A stretch of DNA of 8,345 bases from an uncultured Clostridia bacterium (GTDB lineage: Bacteria; Bacillota; Clostridia; Oscillospirales; Ruminococcaceae), in contig CANRPG010000075.1 in assembly GCA_947632425.1 (NCBI GenBank), positions 1-8,345 on the forward strand, written 5' to 3'. Below the pieces are notes generated by a model. That model made no database searches. It was not told where the DNA came from and saw only the letters and a list, made by a program, of their open reading frames with translations. The position numbers and the translations under genes were made by a program. Below, piece by piece: positions 5,752-8,345 of this stretch; position 1 is the stretch's first letter; each line of letters starts with the position of its first letter.

Positions 5752-8163
5752 ATGAAGTACGGCTATTTTGACCTTGAAAACAAGGAATACGTCATCACAA
5801 GACCGGACACCCCGGCACCGTGGGCAAACTACCTGGGCTCTCCTGCATACGGAGCTATAATCTCCAACAATGCAGGCGGCTACAGCTTTGTTCAGAGCGG
5901 CGCTAACGGAAGAATTGCGCGTTACCGCTTTAACTCTAACATGGCACTTCCCGGCAGATATGTGTACATAAGAGACAACGAAAACGGCGACTACTGGTCG
6001 GCATCGTGGCAGCCCGTTGGCAAGCCGCTTGACACATACAAGTCAAAGTGCCGCCACGGTACTGCATACACAGTGATAAGCGCTGAGTATGACAATATTG
6101 TTTCGGAAGTTACATACTATGTACCGCTGAACAAGACTTATGAGGTATGGCGCGCGAAGATAAAGAATATATCGGGCAGAGAGAGAAAGCTCTCAACATA
6201 CGGCTTTATAGAATTTACAAACGATAACAACTACGAGCAGGATCAGGTAAACCTGCAATACACCCTCTTTATAACGAGGACTTCTTTTGAGGGCAACAAG
6301 ATAGTACAGCACATAAACGAAAACAGCGGCAAAGATGCTACGGGCTCTAACCACAGAGAAAGATTTTTCGGCATGGTGGGTGCTGACGTTGCCGCATACA
6401 ACGGCAACCTTGACAGCTTTATAGGCCCTTACAGAACATACAGCGACCCTATTGCTGTAGAGAGCGGCAGGTGCGACAATGTTCTCAACTACAACTCAAA
6501 TGCCTGCGGCGCTCTGCAAAGCGATATTACTCTTGCTGACGGCGAGGACATAGAACTGGTTTATGTTCTGGGGCAGAGAAACAACGCCGAGGCGGAAGAG
6601 ATACTTAATACCTACAAGCAATCCGGCACTGCTGACAAAGAGATAGAAGAGCTTAAAAACTACTGGCACAGCAAGCTTGAAAACTTTGTTGTTAAAACGC
6701 CGAGCGAAGAATTCAACAACATGATAAACGTATGGAACGCATATCAGTGCTTTATAACGTTTATATGGTCAAGAGCGGCATCGTTCATTTACTGCGGTCT
6801 GCGCAACGGCTACGGCTACCGCGATACCGTTCAGGATATTCAGGGTATAATACACATAGACCCCGAGCTTGCCGCAGACAAGATAAGGTTTATGATCTCT
6901 GCTCAGGTAGATAACGGCGGCGGACTGCCCCTTGTTAAGTTCAACCACAATGCTGGTCACGAAAACTGCCCCGATGAAAATGATGAAAACTCTGTATACG
7001 CAAAAGAAACGGGTCACCCCTGCTACCGTGCAGACGATGCTCTGTGGCTGTTCCCGACGGTATACAAGTATATAGGCGAGAGCGGCAACAAGGCGTTCTT
7101 AGATGAAGTTATAGTATATGCCAACGGCGGCGAAGATACCGTTTATGAGCATCTTAAAAAGGCTATAGAATTTTCAATGAACAGGCTTGGCGCTCACTCT
7201 ATGCCTGCCGGTCTGCACGCTGACTGGAACGACTGCCTGCGCCTTGGCAAGAAGGGCGAGTCAACGTTCGTGGCGTTCCAGCTTTACTACGCTATGACTA
7301 TAATCAAGGCATATGCGCAGGAAAAGAACGACACCGACTATGTAGCATACATTGAAAAGGTACAGCCGCAGCTGGGCAAGAGTCTGGCGGCTTGCTGGGA
7401 CGAGGACAGATTCATAAGAGGCATAAGAGAAGACGGCACGATTGTCGGCGCGAAGAAAGACCCCGAGGCTAGTATGTGGCTGAACCCACAGAGCTGGTCG
7501 GTAATTTCGGGCTTTGCTACGAAAGAGCAGGCTGAAAAGGCTATGAACAGCGTTCACGAGATACTCAACACACCGTATGGCGTAAAGGTCATGGAACCGC
7601 CGTATGTTGACCACTATTTTGACGGTGCGCTGATGCACATATTCAACCCCGACACCAAAGAGAACGGCGGTATATTCTCTCAGACTCAGGGCTGGGCTAT
7701 ACTGGCTGAGTCTTTGCTCGGTCACGGCGACAGGGCGTTTGAATACTTTATGGAAAGCTCGCCGGCGGCTATGAACGACAAGGCTGAAATAAGAGTGCTG
7801 GAGCCGTATGTTCACGGTCAGTTTACCGAAGCGACACGCTCGCCTTTTGCAGGACGTTCGCACGTTCACTGGCTGACTGGCACGGGCTCTACGGTTATGG
7901 TAGGCTGTGTTGAGGGCATTTGTGGTATGAGACCGAATGCCGATGGTCTTGTCATAAGCCCGTCTATCCCCTCAAAGTGGGACGGCTTCACCATTGACAA
8001 GAAGTTCAGGGGAAAGAACGTTCACATAGAGATAGTAAACCCCGACCACGTTGAAAGCGGCGTTAAAACAATGCTTGTAAATGGCGAAAAGGTAGAGGGC
8101 GACTTCCTTGCGGCTGACAAACTGACGGACAACACCGAGGTAAAGATAACCCTCGGCAGATAA
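5752..8163 (+). CDS. cbp: Cellobiose phosphorylase (GH94)
   Basis: This cytoplasmic enzyme splits cellobiose with phosphate into alpha-D-glucose 1-phosphate and glucose, saving ATP. At 803 aa it is full length. It opens with the family's G-Y-F-D-L-E-N-K-E-Y-V-I-T-R-P-D-T-P-x-P-W stretch. The N-terminal beta-sandwich (about 1-290) and a linker are followed by the (alpha/alpha)6 barrel (about 320-730). Visible active-site elements are L-R-N-G-Y-G-Y-R-D-T-V-Q-D (350-362, with Arg351, Arg357 and Asp358), the catalytic acid Asp491 in H-A-D-W-N-D, Lys636 in T-K-E-N-G-G-I-F, and W-L-T-G-T-G-S (707-713). Residue 644 is Gln where I expect a phosphate-binding His from other GH94 enzymes. H-A-D-W-N-D-C-L and the overall match favour cellobiose over cellodextrin or chitobiose as substrate. 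ATG 5752 has AAAGGTGA 6 bp upstream. Codon choice is rich in AAC and GAC, suggesting high expression. There is no signal peptide. Confidence 0.96.
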   Translation: MKYGYFDLENKEYVITRPDTPAPWANYLGSPAYGAIISNNAGGYSFVQSGANGRIARYRFNSNMALPGRYVYIRDNENGDYWSASWQPVGKPLDTYKSKCRHGTAYTVISAEYDNIVSEVTYYVPLNKTYEVWRAKIKNISGRERKLSTYGFIEFTNDNNYEQDQVNLQYTLFITRTSFEGNKIVQHINENSGKDATGSNHRERFFGMVGADVAAYNGNLDSFIGPYRTYSDPIAVESGRCDNVLNYNSNACGALQSDITLADGEDIELVYVLGQRNNAEAEEILNTYKQSGTADKEIEELKNYWHSKLENFVVKTPSEEFNNMINVWNAYQCFITFIWSRAASFIYCGLRNGYGYRDTVQDIQGIIHIDPELAADKIRFMISAQVDNGGGLPLVKFNHNAGHENCPDENDENSVYAKETGHPCYRADDALWLFPTVYKYIGESGNKAFLDEVIVYANGGEDTVYEHLKKAIEFSMNRLGAHSMPAGLHADWNDCLRLGKKGESTFVAFQLYYAMTIIKAYAQEKNDTDYVAYIEKVQPQLGKSLAACWDEDRFIRGIREDGTIVGAKKDPEASMWLNPQSWSVISGFATKEQAEKAMNSVHEILNTPYGVKVMEPPYVDHYFDGALMHIFNPDTKENGGIFSQTQGWAILAESLLGHGDRAFEYFMESSPAAMNDKAEIRVLEPYVHGQFTEATRSPFAGRSHVHWLTGTGSTVMVGCVEGICGMRPNADGLVISPSIPSKWDGFTIDKKFRGKNVHIEIVNPDHVESGVKTMLVNGEKVEGDFLAADKLTDNTEVKITLGR

Positions 8164-8175
8164 CGGAGGTGCACA

Positions 8176-8345
8176 ATGAACAAGATCTTAAAGATAGTTA
8201 TAAGATTTGTGGTTTTTGTAGGTCTGTTCGCGCTGATAACATTTGTGCTTGACAAAACAGGGCTGGTCGACGGTCTGTTTGAAGTAGGCAGGGTGATAGC
8301 GGTCGCGATAGGCTGGATACTCGGCGAAACGATAATTTACCTGCT
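8176..8345 (+). CDS. Small membrane protein of unknown function, 3' truncated by the window edge
   Basis: A strong ribosome site, GGAGGTG (8165-8171), lies 4 bp before the ATG at 8176, and the frame is open to the window end (56 residues seen). The protein starts M-N-K-I-L-K and has a hydrophobic helix (about 7-25), a short polar turn with D-K-T-G-L-V-D-G (26-33), and a second hydrophobic stretch (about 37-56) that continues past the edge. This suggests a small integral membrane protein with at least two helices. I do not recognise the family. It begins 12 bp after the cellobiose phosphorylase stop with no terminator between, so it is probably co-transcribed with it. Confidence 0.75.
   Translation, partial: MNKILKIVIRFVVFVGLFALITFVLDKTGLVDGLFEVGRVIAVAIGWILGETIIYL

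Noticed and set aside
7261..7869. 202-codon open frame on the - strand within cellobiose phosphorylase
   Set aside because: It is a shadow of the GH94 coding frame: no ribosome site and no family resemblance, inside a well-conserved gene.

Overview
The window looks like chromosomal DNA of a cellulose- or cellodextrin-using anaerobic Firmicute, most likely a Ruminococcus or close Oscillospiraceae relative. The main pointer is a full-length GH94 cellobiose phosphorylase of the Ruminococcus/Clostridium type. Supporting signs are strong Shine-Dalgarno sites, consensus sigma-A promoters, tight gene packing and intermediate GC. The assignment is inferred from protein resemblance; no rRNA or other phylogenetic marker is present. 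Every gene I accept lies on the + strand.

Region 1 (1-947): the C-terminal end of an ADP-dependent NAD(P)H-hydrate dehydratase (nnrD), then a small predicted lipoprotein of unknown function, closed by a clear Rho-independent terminator (918-947).

Region 2 (948-1798): about 850 bp without a credible gene. It opens with a perfect-consensus promoter (TTGACA, 17 bp, TATAAT, 960-988). About 30 bp further on begins a segment bounded by two 69-bp inverted repeats (1020-1088 and 1700-1768, 65 of 69 positions complementary). They enclose about 611 bp of non-coding DNA carrying its own hairpins (1138-1156, 1590-1675) and a spaced 12-bp direct repeat. The segment sits between the promoter and the gene it would be expected to drive. 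It could be a MITE-like insertion, an invertible DNA segment, or a large structured RNA; the sequence alone does not decide.

Region 3 (1799-5619): five tightly packed genes, probably one operon. They are an unrecognised coiled-coil protein with four membrane segments, a LacX-type aldose 1-epimerase, D-aminoacyl-tRNA deacylase (dtd), an OmpR/PhoB-family response regulator, and a PhoR-like histidine kinase with two membrane helices and almost no extracytoplasmic loop. Junctions are 0 bp, a 1-bp overlap, a 4-bp gap and a 4-bp overlap.

Region 4 (5620-8345): a separate promoter (5648-5676) with a tandem hexamer at its -35 and a leader hairpin, then cellobiose phosphorylase. A small membrane protein begins 12 bp later and runs off the window. 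Cellobiose phosphorylase converts imported cellobiose and phosphate to alpha-glucose 1-phosphate and glucose; the upstream epimerase may act on free sugar anomers or sugar phosphates. A regulatory link from the two-component system to the phosphorylase is plausible by position but not shown by the sequence.
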